DNA of 64,000 nt from CAVSRC01 sp963781775 (GCA_963781775.1 CAWAHE010000016.1:124001-188000), one strand, 5' to 3'. Shown: positions 50,982 to 58,818, numbered from the stretch's first letter. Notes: a model not told the origin generated them from the letters alone. Numbers and translations are program-made.

Positions 50982-51040
50982 CCCCCCATCCCTCCCCGTT
51001 CCGGGGAGGGGGACCGCCCGCAGGGCGGTGGGTGGGGTCG
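50982..51040. repeat. Second palindromic element inside dnaE2
   Basis: CCCCCCATCCCTCCCC-GTTCC-GGGGAGGGGG, then an inner CCGCCC-GCA-GGGCGG hairpin, closing GGGTGGGGTCGG. It directly precedes the point where the native DnaE2 frame resumes. Together with the 50798 copy and a smaller CTCTCCCTGGGAGGGA piece at about 50886, it makes a composite insertion. Confidence 0.7.
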
Positions 51041-52019
51041 GCCCCCAACATCCGCACCACCCATGCCGTCCGCCTCGGTCTCCGCCAGATCAAGGGCTTC
51101 CGCGAGGACGACGCCAGGGCGCTGATGGCGGCCCGTGCCGGCGGCTACGATTCGGTCCGCGACCTGTGGCTGCGCACCGGCCTCACCCGCGCGGCGATCG
51201 AGCGCCTCGCCGATGGCGATGCCTTCCGCTCCATCGGCCTCGACCGGCGCGATGCGCTGTGGGCGGCGCGCGGGCTTGGCGGTGGGGGCACACGCGATCG
51301 CCTGCCGCTCTTCGATGTTGCCGCCCATGGCGATGTCACGCGCGAGCCGGATTTCGCCCTGCCGCCCATGCCGGTCGGCGAGCACGTGGTCAACGACTAC
51401 CGCTATCTGCATCTGTCGCTGAAGGCGCACCCGCTCTCGTTCCTGCGCGCGCGTCTTGCCGCCCGCCGCGTCATCGCCAATGCGATGCTGCGCGAGACGC
51501 CGAACAACCACATTGTGACGGTCACCGGCCTGGTCATCATTCGCCAGCGGCCGGGCACCGCCAAGGGCGTCATCTTCATGACGCTGGAGGACGAGACCGA
51601 CATCGCCAACGCCATCGTCTGGCCGAAGGTGTTCGAGCGCTTCCGCCCGATCGTGCTCGGCGCCCGCCTGGTCGCGGTCACCGGCAAGGTGCAGAGCGAG
51701 AGCGGCGTCATCCATGTCGTCGCCAACAAGCTCGAGGACCTGACGCCGATGCTCGCCGCCCTGTCGGAAGATGCCGGCGATCTCTCCGCGCTCGCCCGCG
51801 CCGACGAGGTGCGCCGCCCCGGCGTCGACAATCGCGACAAGGTCGACATGCGCCATCCGCGCATGGTGCGCTTCTTCAAGGAGCAGCCATCGCTCGCCAC
51901 CGACCTTGCCAAGCTCTCCGCCGCCACCGGCAAGGTCATGCCCAAGGGCCGCAACTTCCACTGACCGCCGCATCGCCGGCCACGCGCGAAGCCGCGCCGA
52001 TTTTCGCCGCGCGGCGCAC

Positions 52020-52050
52020 TTGTCGTACAACTATGGAATTTGTACGATCA
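52020..52050. promoter_or_regulatory. Tandem GntR-type operators upstream of the TRAP transporter genes
   Basis: TTGT-CGT-ACAA (52020-52030) is a perfect TNGTNNNACNA palindrome as bound by FadR-subfamily GntR regulators. A second, imperfect copy TTGTACGATCA (52040-52050) has its centre 20 bases away, on the same helix face. The outer parts also form TCGTACAA...TTGTACGA. The site is about 105-135 bases upstream of dctP. No GntR gene is in the window. Confidence 0.65.
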
Positions 52051-52154
52051 CTTTGGCGATGGCCATCCGGTCCATCGTTGAAAATGCTGTCACGGCGCCG
52101 GCCGCGCGCACCCTGGGAGGGGGAGCGGCCGGGACCAGAGGGAGGGATGCCGGC

Positions 52155-53144
52155 ATGTCAGGGAAGACCAACAGGTGGAATCTGTTCGGCTGGGCGGGTG
52201 CGGCGCTTGTCGCCGCCGGACTGTCCGTCGCCTCGTCCGCGCAAGCGGTCGAACTCAAATGGGCGCACGTCTATGAGCCCGACGCTTCCTACCATACGTG
52301 GGCCCTGTGGGCCGCCGACCAGATCCGCGAAAAGACCGCGGGTCGCGTCGACATCAAGGTCTATCCGTCGTCTTCGCTTGGCAAGGAAGAGGACATCAAC
52401 GAAGGCCTGTCCATCGGTTCGGTCGACATCATCTACACCGGCGCCAACTTCGCCGAGCGCGACTACGGACCGATCGCCATCTCCGACTATCCCTTCGCGC
52501 TGCGCGACTACGATCACTGGAAATCGTACCGCGGCAGCGATCTCTTCAAGGAACTGTCCGACGGCTACAAGGACGCCACCGGCCACACCGTCATGGCGCT
52601 CACCTACTACGGCGCCCGCCACGTCACCTCGAACAAGCCGATCCTCAAGCCCGCGGACATGAAGGGCCTCAAGATCCGCGTGCCGAACTCGCCGGTCATG
52701 GTGATGTTCCCGAACGCCACCGGGGCCAACCCGGTGCCGATGGCTTTCTCCGAGGTCTATCTCGCCCTTCAGCAACACGTGGTCGATGCCGAGGAGAACC
52801 CGCTGCCGACCATCAAGTTCAAGAAGTTCTACGAGGTCCAGTCGAACATCAATCTGACCGGCCACATCACCAACTCGTTGCTGACCATCGTGTCGGGTTC
52901 GGCGATGGATAAGATCAGCCCGGAGGACCAGAAGGTGCTCGAGGCCGTTCTCAAGGAGGCCGCCGACAAGTGCTCGGAGGACATCAACAAGCAGGAGAAC
53001 GAGCTCGCCGACTGGTTCAAGGCGCAGGGCGTCGCCGTCAACGTCGTCGACAAGGGGCCGTTCCGCGAGGCCGTGCAGAAGGTCATGACGCCGGACGCGG
53101 TACCTTACACCGAGGAGCAGTGGAAGCGCCTGCAGGCCCTCTGA
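52155..53144 (+). CDS. dctP: TRAP transporter substrate-binding protein (DctP family)
   Basis: A 329-aa periplasmic binding protein with signal peptide (1-31, GWAGAALVAAGLSVASSAQA). LKWAHVYEPDASYHTWALWAADQI, KVYPSSSLGKEEDINEGLSIGSVD and the ligand-binding Arg region KGLKIRVPNSPVMVMFPNATGANPVPMAFSEVYLALQQ are diagnostic of DctP. It would capture an organic acid such as a sugar acid or dicarboxylate. ATG 52155 follows GGAGGG. First gene of dctP-dctQ-dctM. Confidence 0.92.
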   Translation: MSGKTNRWNLFGWAGAALVAAGLSVASSAQAVELKWAHVYEPDASYHTWALWAADQIREKTAGRVDIKVYPSSSLGKEEDINEGLSIGSVDIIYTGANFAERDYGPIAISDYPFALRDYDHWKSYRGSDLFKELSDGYKDATGHTVMALTYYGARHVTSNKPILKPADMKGLKIRVPNSPVMVMFPNATGANPVPMAFSEVYLALQQHVVDAEENPLPTIKFKKFYEVQSNINLTGHITNSLLTIVSGSAMDKISPEDQKVLEAVLKEAADKCSEDINKQENELADWFKAQGVAVNVVDKGPFREAVQKVMTPDAVPYTEEQWKRLQAL

Positions 53145-53170
53145 CGTCGCGACAGCACGCGGGGGCCCGG

Positions 53171-53725
53171 GTGGAAAAACCGCCTGAAAGCGGGGGAGCG
53201 CGTTCGGAGGGGGCGCGCTCCCCACCTGTCGATATTTCCGACATCAAGCCGATCGATGTGCCGGGGCTTGTCGCCTTCTGGCTGCTCGCGGTCATCGTCT
53301 TTCTTCAGTTCTTCACGCGCTACGTCCTCAACAATTCGCTCGGCTGGACCGAGGAGGTGGCGCGCTACGTGCTCATTCTCGTCGGCTTTCTCGGCGCGGT
53401 GACCTGCGCCCGCAAGGGCACGCATATCTTCCTCGAATTCTTCTATCGCTATCTGTCGGCCGGCGTCGCCAAGGCCATGTCGATCATTGCCGAGCTGGTC
53501 ACGCTCGTCTTCTACGGCTCAATGACGTGGCTCGCGGTCCGCCTCGCGCTGACGACGCGCCAGAAGATGATCTCGATCAACGTCCCGCGCAGCGTCGTTT
53601 ACTGGATCGTGGCGCTGGCGCTGGCCGCCATGACCGTCCAGTCCGCCTTGTGGCTGATCCGCAAGTTCCGCCAGCGCGGCGAGGAAATCGTCGCATCCAT
53701 CGAAGAACGCACGCTGGTGGAGTGA
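53171..53725 (+). CDS. dctQ: TRAP transporter small permease (DctQ family)
   Basis: A 184-aa protein with four membrane helices and the DctQ pattern FFTRYVLNNSLGWTEEVARYVLIL, CARKGTHIFLEFFYRYL and the closing IRKFRQRGEE. The first 40 residues (GTG start) are polar and Gly/Ser-rich; the exact start is uncertain. It sits 26 bases after dctP and 10 bases before dctM. Confidence 0.9.
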   Translation: MEKPPESGGARSEGARSPPVDISDIKPIDVPGLVAFWLLAVIVFLQFFTRYVLNNSLGWTEEVARYVLILVGFLGAVTCARKGTHIFLEFFYRYLSAGVAKAMSIIAELVTLVFYGSMTWLAVRLALTTRQKMISINVPRSVVYWIVALALAAMTVQSALWLIRKFRQRGEEIVASIEERTLVE

Positions 53726-53735
53726 GCGAACGCCC

Positions 53736-55013
53736 ATGGCCCTGATCCTGCTTTTCGTCATTCTCTTCGCGCTGATGATCATCGGCGCGCCGGTTGCCGT
53801 GGCGCTCGGCACCGCGTCGCTGGTCTTCGTCCTGCTCACCGGCATTCCGTCGATGACGGTGCTTCACAACATGGTCAACGGCATCAACAGCTTTCCGCTG
53901 ATCGCGGTGCCGTTCTTCATTCTTGCCGGCCACCTCATGAACACCGCCGGCATCACCACCAAGATCTTCAATTTCGCCCGTGCCGCGGTCGGCTGGATGC
54001 ATGGCGGCCTCGGCCACGTGAACATCGGCGCCAGCGTCATCTTCGCCGGCATGTCTGGCGCGGCGGTCGCCGACGCCGGCGGTCTCGGCAATATCGAGAT
54101 CAAGGCGATGCGCGACGCCGGCTACGACACCGATTTCTCGGTCGGCATCACAGCGGCCTCGTCGACCATCGGGCCGATCATCCCGCCGTCGCTGCCGCTG
54201 GTCATCTACGGCGTCATCGCCAATGCTTCCATCGGCCAGCTCTTCGCCGCCGGATTCATTCCCGGCCTGCTGATGGCCGTCTCGCTCATGGTCATGGTGT
54301 GGTGGTATGCCAAGCGGCGCGGCTATCCGCGCGACGAGCGCTTCGAGCTCCGCCGCTTCTTCATCACGCTGCTCGACGCGGCCATGCCGCTGTTCACGCC
54401 GGTCATCATCGTCGGCGGCATCCTGTCCGGCATCTTCACGCCGACCGAGGCCGCCATCGCCGCCGTGGTCTACTCGCTGTTCCTCGGGTTGATCGTCTAC
54501 CGCACGCTCAACTGGCGCAGCATCCTGCGCGTGTCGATGGATACGCTCGAGACCACCGCCGCCATCATGATGATCGTCGCCGCCTCGACCATCTTCGCGT
54601 GGATCCTCACCGCCAACCAGGTCGCCGAGCACTTCGCCTCGGTGCTGCTCGGCTTCACCGACAACCGCGTCATCATCCTGCTCGTGCTGACGGTGATCGT
54701 GCTGGTCATCGGCTGCTTCATGGAGACCATCGCCGCCATCACCATCCTGGTGCCGGTGCTCCTGCCGATCGCGGTCAAGATCGGCGTCGATCCCGTCCAC
54801 TTCGGCATCATCCTGGTGCTGAACCTGATGATCGGCCTGCTGACGCCACCGGTCGGCATGGTGCTCTACGTGCTGACCAAGGTCGCCAACGTGCCTTTCG
54901 AGCGCTGCGTCGTGGCGACCGCGCCATTCCTGATTCCGCTGGTTGTCGTGCTGATGCTGCTGACCTTCATCCCGTCGCTGTCGCTGTTCCTGCCGACGCT
55001 GCTCTACCGCTAG
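53736..55013 (+). CDS. dctM: TRAP transporter large permease (DctM family)
   Basis: A 425-aa integral membrane protein with about twelve helices, the sodium-coupled transport subunit. Typical motifs are IPSMTVLHNMVNGINSFPLI, FFILAGHLMNTAGI, GGLGHVNIGASVIFAGMSG, AAVADAGGLGNIEIKAMRDA, AASSTIGPIIPPSLPLVIYG and NLMIGLLTPPVGMVLYV. Complete length. With dctP and dctQ it forms a full TRAP system, probably repressed through the GntR-type sites upstream. Confidence 0.93.
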   Translation: MALILLFVILFALMIIGAPVAVALGTASLVFVLLTGIPSMTVLHNMVNGINSFPLIAVPFFILAGHLMNTAGITTKIFNFARAAVGWMHGGLGHVNIGASVIFAGMSGAAVADAGGLGNIEIKAMRDAGYDTDFSVGITAASSTIGPIIPPSLPLVIYGVIANASIGQLFAAGFIPGLLMAVSLMVMVWWYAKRRGYPRDERFELRRFFITLLDAAMPLFTPVIIVGGILSGIFTPTEAAIAAVVYSLFLGLIVYRTLNWRSILRVSMDTLETTAAIMMIVAASTIFAWILTANQVAEHFASVLLGFTDNRVIILLVLTVIVLVIGCFMETIAAITILVPVLLPIAVKIGVDPVHFGIILVLNLMIGLLTPPVGMVLYVLTKVANVPFERCVVATAPFLIPLVVVLMLLTFIPSLSLFLPTLLYR

Positions 55014-55032
55014 CCGCCCACACGCCGCCCCC

Positions 55033-55869
55033 TCACATCCCGTTGACGGCCCCGCGCGTCATCATCTGGGCGAGGAACCGGCCGCCGAGCAGGAACACCA
55101 GCAGCGGCGGCAACGCCGCGATCAGCACGGCGGCGCTTTGCCCACCGGTCCGCGCTCCGGTCAGCGCCGCCGTGATCGGCTGTTCGCTGCCGGCCGTGAA
55201 CACCAGGCCGTAGAGGAGTTCGTTCCAGATCATGGTGAATTGCCAGATGACGGTCACCGCCAGAATGGGCACCGACAGCGGCAGGATGACCTTGCGGAAA
55301 ATGCGCCAGAAGCCGGCGCCGTCGATGCGCGCCGCCTTGACGATGTCGTCGGGGATGCGTCGGAAATAGGCGGCGCAGAACAGGGTCGCGAACGAGATGC
55401 CCTGCACGCAATCGATCAGGATCAGGCCGTAGAACGAATTGTAGAGGCCGAGCCTGGACAGGATCAGCGCCCATGGCAGCAGCGATGTCTGGAAGGGCAT
55501 GAACACGCCGACCACCATCACCAGCAGAATGAAGTTGGCGCCTCTGATGTTCCACTTGGCAAGGATGAACCCGTTCACGGCGCCGAGCGCCGTCGTGACG
55601 ATCGTCGAGGGAATGACGATCTTCAGCGAATTGTAGAAGTTCGCCTTGATGCCGTTGCAGGTGCCGCTCACGCAGGCGTCGTTCCACACCCTGTCGAACG
55701 CATCGAACGAGAAGCGCTCCGGGAACGCGATCAAGCCGTCGCGGGCGACGTCCGCCGAGGTCCGGAACGCATTGAAGACCACGATCAGCGCCGGCAGCAG
55801 ATAGATCGCCGCCGCGACGATCAGCGCGCCATAGATCAGCGTCCGCGAAACCAGCCAGCGCCTCGTCAT
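55033..55869 (-). CDS. Orphan MalG-type ABC transporter permease (sugar class)
   Basis: A 278-aa permease with six membrane helices and the EAA loop DDIVKAARIDGAGFWRIFRKVILPLSVP, typical of the second permease (MalG/UgpE) of carbohydrate ABC importers. YLLPALIVVFNAFRTSADVARDG at the N-terminus also fits. No partner permease, binding protein or ATPase lies next to it, so it is stranded. ATG 55869 is used; a GTG at 55908 would add 13 polar residues. Confidence 0.85.
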   Translation of the reverse strand: MTRRWLVSRTLIYGALIVAAAIYLLPALIVVFNAFRTSADVARDGLIAFPERFSFDAFDRVWNDACVSGTCNGIKANFYNSLKIVIPSTIVTTALGAVNGFILAKWNIRGANFILLVMVVGVFMPFQTSLLPWALILSRLGLYNSFYGLILIDCVQGISFATLFCAAYFRRIPDDIVKAARIDGAGFWRIFRKVILPLSVPILAVTVIWQFTMIWNELLYGLVFTAGSEQPITAALTGARTGGQSAAVLIAALPPLLVFLLGGRFLAQMMTRGAVNGM

Positions 55870-56109
55870 CGCGCCCGGATCGGTGCCGTCGGCGATTGCG
55901 GAACTCACGGTCAATGGTGGAATGACTCCAGGCGGGCGCACGGGAACGATGCGTGGCCCACCGTCACCCGACCGAAGCCTCGATGCAAGGCCGGCCGCGG
56001 ACACATCATCGCCGGACCGAATGAGCACAAAACGGCCGGGAAGGGAAAACGTATCGCCATCGCATGCGGGTCGCCCGCTGATCTGGTCTTGAGCCACATC
56101 AATGCCTAC

Positions 56110-56125
56110 ATTCAAAAATATGAAT
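56110..56125. promoter_or_regulatory. AT-rich dyad upstream of the secreted helical protein
   Basis: ATTCA-AAAATA-TGAAT lies 38 bases before the ATG at 56163, in an AT-rich island within the 291-base gap 55870-56162. It is plausible as an operator or promoter element; no matching known site is recognised. Confidence 0.3.
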
Positions 56126-56162
56126 TTAGTCGACCCTTCGATCCGTCTAGGAGCAAACGTTG

Positions 56163-56876
56163 ATGTCCATGTTTTCCAGCCTGCTCGGCGCAGTCGCCCT
56201 CTCGATCGCCCTGATCGGCGGCGCCAGTGCCGGACCGGTTTCCGACTTCGAAACCGCCATGCGCGCGGCTTATGCCGATTATCGCGGGGCGCTCTTCGAG
56301 ACGAACGCCAACAAACCGGACGATGCCGCCAAAGCAGTCGACGCTTTCCGGCAGAAATGGGCGGCTCTGATGGCGGCGAACGCCGAGGCCCCGCCCCAAT
56401 ATGCCGACGATCCGGACTATGCAGCGACACTCGCCAAGGTCGCGACCATCGCGGACACCGCCGCCGCCGAGGTTGCCTCCGGCAAGCTTGCCGACGCCCA
56501 CACCACGCTTGAAGCGATCCGCGACCAGGTCGGCGGCCTGCACGACCGCAACGGCATCGTCGGCTTCTCGGACCGGATGAATGCCTACCACGCCATGATG
56601 GAGGAGATCCTCGCCAAGGATTATGGCGGCTTCGACGCGGCCGGGCTCGGCACGCTGCGCGAAGATGCCGCGGTGCTCACCTTCCTGGTGGTTGACATTT
56701 CGGCGCATCCGCCGGCTGAGGCGGCCGATGCCGCCTATCGCCCGCTGCTCGACGGCGTCATGGGCAGCACCGAGGCCCTCGTCGACGCGGCAAGAGCGGG
56801 CGACCCCGCGGCCGCGAAGAGCGCGGTCGGCGCGCTGAAGGTGCCCTACTCCAAGTTCTTCCTGAAATTCGGCTGA
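56163..56876 (+). CDS. Secreted alpha-helical protein (237 aa), family not recognised
   Basis: A signal peptide (1-24, SLLGAVALSIALIGGASAGP) is followed by an almost entirely helical protein without Cys or heme motifs. The helices carry segments such as FETAMRAAYADYRGALFETN, GKLADAHTTLEAIRDQVGGL and ending LKVPYSKFFLKFG. The pattern recalls four-helix-bundle periplasmic proteins, but no CxxCH is present. ATG 56163 follows AGGAG at good spacing. A strong hairpin lies 40 bases after the stop. Confidence 0.65.
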   Translation: MSMFSSLLGAVALSIALIGGASAGPVSDFETAMRAAYADYRGALFETNANKPDDAAKAVDAFRQKWAALMAANAEAPPQYADDPDYAATLAKVATIADTAAAEVASGKLADAHTTLEAIRDQVGGLHDRNGIVGFSDRMNAYHAMMEEILAKDYGGFDAAGLGTLREDAAVLTFLVVDISAHPPAEAADAAYRPLLDGVMGSTEALVDAARAGDPAAAKSAVGALKVPYSKFFLKFG

Positions 56877-56916
56877 ACGCGACAGGCAAGGCCAAAGCCT
56901 CTCGCCGAACGTCGCA

Positions 56917-56940
56917 GACGCGGCCCGCCCGGGCCGCGTC
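56917..56940 (+). terminator. Probable terminator after the secreted helical protein
   Basis: A perfect 10-bp stem GACGCGGCCC/GGGCCGCGTC with a 4-nt loop, followed by CTTTG. The T-tract is weak, so the hairpin may work bidirectionally or with Rho. Confidence 0.55.
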
Positions 56941-57041
56941 CTTTGCCGTCTCCGGATGCGGGCACATCTGTGAAAAGGGCGACTGCCCGCCGCTTGGCCC
57001 GGCGCGCAGTCGCCCCATGGACCGCCTCGGGAGGAAGGCGG

Positions 57042-57359
57042 TTAGCGTGCCGCCAGTTGTCCGCGGATTTCGCCGTCCGGGTGCGCGGCGGTGTGGATGT
57101 TGCAGTACCACTTGCCGTCCTGCAGATCCTTCATCTGCGCGTCGGTCAGCGTGGCGTCGCCACGGATCGGGCTGGCGAGATCGCCCTTGATCGGCACCAC
57201 CGGCTTGGCGTTGGCGCCAGGGTCAGCGGGCCCGTGGAAGTGGGCGGCGGTCGCGTCGCCGGAAAGCCCGGAATAGGTGATCGTCCAGGTCAGGGTCTTG
57301 GCATTGGTGTCGAGATTGGCGTCGGCAGGCGAGGAAACCCCGGCCGTTCTCGCACGCAT
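57042..57359 (-). CDS. CHRD-domain protein, N-terminally truncated and fused in frame behind the TetR stop
   Basis: A 105-residue frame containing most of a CHRD domain: LTWTITYSGLSGDATAAHFHGP and WYCNIHTAAHPDGEIRGQLAAR. Normal CHRD proteins have a signal peptide and about 40 more residues (the GAAEVPP region) at the N-terminus; both are missing. The ATG directly follows the TGA of the tetR-like gene in the same frame, with no space for a ribosome site. I read this as a deletion that joined a decapitated CHRD gene to the regulator. Confidence 0.7.
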   Translation of the reverse strand: MRARTAGVSSPADANLDTNAKTLTWTITYSGLSGDATAAHFHGPADPGANAKPVVPIKGDLASPIRGDATLTDAQMKDLQDGKWYCNIHTAAHPDGEIRGQLAAR

Positions 57360-57932
57360 TCACTTCACGCAGGCGATCGCGTCGACCATCGTCTCGACCG
57401 CGTCGTCAGATTCCAGCCCGCCCTCGCGCGTCAGCGTCCGCCACGTAAAGAAGCTCAGCGCCAGATGCAGCGCCGCGCGCTGCCGCGCGCCCAGCCCTTC
57501 GCCCAGCACGTCGCCATAGATCGCCATCTGCGGCACCGTCCGCAGGTCCGCCATCTCCCGCGTCAGCGGGTGATATTCCGCGTCGCGCAGCACATGGGCG
57601 GCCAGTTCCGCGTTCCGCGCGAACCATGCGTAGATCTCCGCCAGCCCAAGGCGCAGCCGCGCGCGCCGATCCTTGACGGTGCGCCATGGCTCCGCATCCG
57701 GCATCGGGTCGCGCTCGTTGGCGAGCCCCGAGCACGCCAGAAAGAGGCTCCGCTCGTCGGGAAAATGCGCATACAGCGTGTGGCGCTGCACCCCGGCCCG
57801 CTCCGCCACCATGCTGATTGTCGTCTGCGCCGGTCCGACGCTGCCATGCAGATCGACCGCCGCCTCGACGATGCGCTGCCGGGTCTCGGCCTTCTGCTCG
57901 GCCCTCCGCTTGAGGGTGTAGGTCCGTTTCAT
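57360..57932 (-). CDS. TetR/AcrR family transcriptional regulator
   Basis: A 190-aa regulator with an N-terminal HTH (RQRIVEAAVDLHGSVGPAQTTISMVAERAGVQRHTLYAHFPDERSLF, positions about 18-63) and an all-helical ligand domain. It is divergent from the metallo-beta-lactamase-fold gene, and two dyads plus a promoter lie between them. Autoregulation and control of the MBL gene are likely. The stop codon is immediately followed by the ATG of the truncated CHRD gene. Confidence 0.88.
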   Translation of the reverse strand: MKRTYTLKRRAEQKAETRQRIVEAAVDLHGSVGPAQTTISMVAERAGVQRHTLYAHFPDERSLFLACSGLANERDPMPDAEPWRTVKDRRARLRLGLAEIYAWFARNAELAAHVLRDAEYHPLTREMADLRTVPQMAIYGDVLGEGLGARQRAALHLALSFFTWRTLTREGGLESDDAVETMVDAIACVK

Positions 57933-57940
57933 TTTTTCAT

Positions 57941-57999
57941 TGCACGCGAGTGTGCAGCCATATTGACAGGCGCGTCCATTTTCACTACACGGGCTTGTA
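57941..57999 (+). promoter_or_regulatory. Promoter of the MBL-fold gene with two probable TetR operators
   Basis: TTGACA (57963-57968), a 17-base spacer and TACACG (57986-57991) form a strong plus-strand promoter. One dyad TGCAC-N6-GTGCA (57941-57956) lies next to the tetR start. A second, TACA-N6-TGTA (57986-57999), covers the -10. Shared TRCA half-sites on the promoter and beside the divergent regulator suggest repression by that TetR protein. Confidence 0.6.
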
Positions 58000-58062
58000 C
58001 CATGAATTTCAGCGGCGATTCAATGCGCCGTTTCGATCCCCCTCAATCCCATGGAGAAGGAA

Positions 58063-58818
58063 ATGGAAACCAAGGTCAGCGAGATCGCCGACGGCATCTA
58101 TCGGCTCTCGACGCATGTTCCCGATATCGAGCCGCCCGCCGGCCTCTCGTTCAATCAGTTCCTCGTCCTTGGCGACGAGCCGCTGATGTTCCACACCGGC
58201 CTGCGCAAGATGTTTCCGCTCAACCGCGAAGCGCTCGCCCGCATCATCCCGCCCGAAAGGCTGCGCTGGATCGCTTTTGGCCATTTCGAGGCCGACGAAT
58301 GCGGGGCGATGAACGAATGGTTGGCGACCGCGCCCCAGGCGACGGCCGCGCACGGCGCCATCGGCTGCATGGTCTCGCTCAACGATTTCGCCGACCGGGC
58401 GCCGCGCACGCTGAAGGATGGCGAAGTGATCGACCTCGGCTGCGGCAAGCGCGTGCGCTTCATCGACACGCCGCACACGCCGCATGGCTGGGATGCCGGC
58501 GTCCTCTTCGAGGAATCGACGCGGACGCTGATGTGCGGGGACCTGTTCACGCAGTTTGGCAACGACCATGTACTGACCGAGCGCGACGTCGTCGGGCCGG
58601 CGATCGAGGCTGAGGATATCTTGGGCTATTCGGCGCTGAATCCCGCGATGGGCACCACGATCCGCAACCTGTCGAAGCTTTCGCCGCGCACGCTCGCGCT
58701 CATGCACGGGCCGAGCTTTGCCGGCGACGGCGCCGCGGCGCTCCGCGCGCTGGCGGACGATTACGACCGGCGCGCGGCCGACGCGATGTTCGCCTTCGTT
58801 CAGAAGGCGGCCGCCTGA
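58063..58818 (+). CDS. Metallo-beta-lactamase-fold protein, flavodiiron-like metal site
   Basis: A 251-aa MBL-fold protein. The metal loop reads HFEADECGAMNEW (HxExDE), as in the diiron domain of flavodiiron proteins, rather than the hydrolase HxHxDH. TPHTPHGWDAG and CGDLFTQFGN supply further ligands. There is no C-terminal flavodoxin domain, so it resembles stand-alone diiron MBL proteins linked to O2/NO or redox sensing. ATG 58063 has GGAG six bases upstream; ATG 58051 is the alternative. Regulated by the divergent TetR protein (inference). Confidence 0.8.
   Translation: METKVSEIADGIYRLSTHVPDIEPPAGLSFNQFLVLGDEPLMFHTGLRKMFPLNREALARIIPPERLRWIAFGHFEADECGAMNEWLATAPQATAAHGAIGCMVSLNDFADRAPRTLKDGEVIDLGCGKRVRFIDTPHTPHGWDAGVLFEESTRTLMCGDLFTQFGNDHVLTERDVVGPAIEAEDILGYSALNPAMGTTIRNLSKLSPRTLALMHGPSFAGDGAAALRALADDYDRRAADAMFAFVQKAAA

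Larger units (their letters stand above)
48282..51964 (+). pseudogene. dnaE2: DnaE2 error-prone polymerase (ImuC), split by a composite palindromic insertion
   Basis: The first frame (48282 to about 50680, continuing as noise to 51125) encodes the PHP domain (FAELAVTTNFSFLHGGSHPEE) and a complete-looking polymerase core. That core includes CQGRGSAANSAVCYCLGI, the catalytic carboxylates in PDIDVDFEHERREEV, and GFGEYGFPESHAASFALLVY. After INASDWDSSLEP the sequence becomes repeats and low complexity. The native reading resumes in another frame at about 51045 (RTTHAVRLGLRQIKGF) and runs to 51964 through the helix-hairpin-helix and OB-fold region (HIVTVTGLVIIRQRPG, GKVMPKGRNFH). Summed length fits DnaE2 (about 1100 aa). 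The N-terminal product would keep polymerase residues but lose the OB domain. Confidence 0.85.

Noticed and set aside
34981..51040. CRISPR array or tandem direct repeats in the 35-51 kb region.
   Set aside because: The repeats are palindromic, unevenly spaced and lack spacers or cas genes.
55870..56430. Upstream extension of the ABC permease frame to 56430 (465 codons).
   Set aside because: The extra residues are Arg/Pro-rich, run antisense through a signal-peptide gene, and the permease has a natural start at 55869.
58063..58818. Assigning the MBL-fold protein as an AHL lactonase or beta-lactamase.
   Set aside because: It lacks HxHxDH; the HFEADE loop points to the diiron type.
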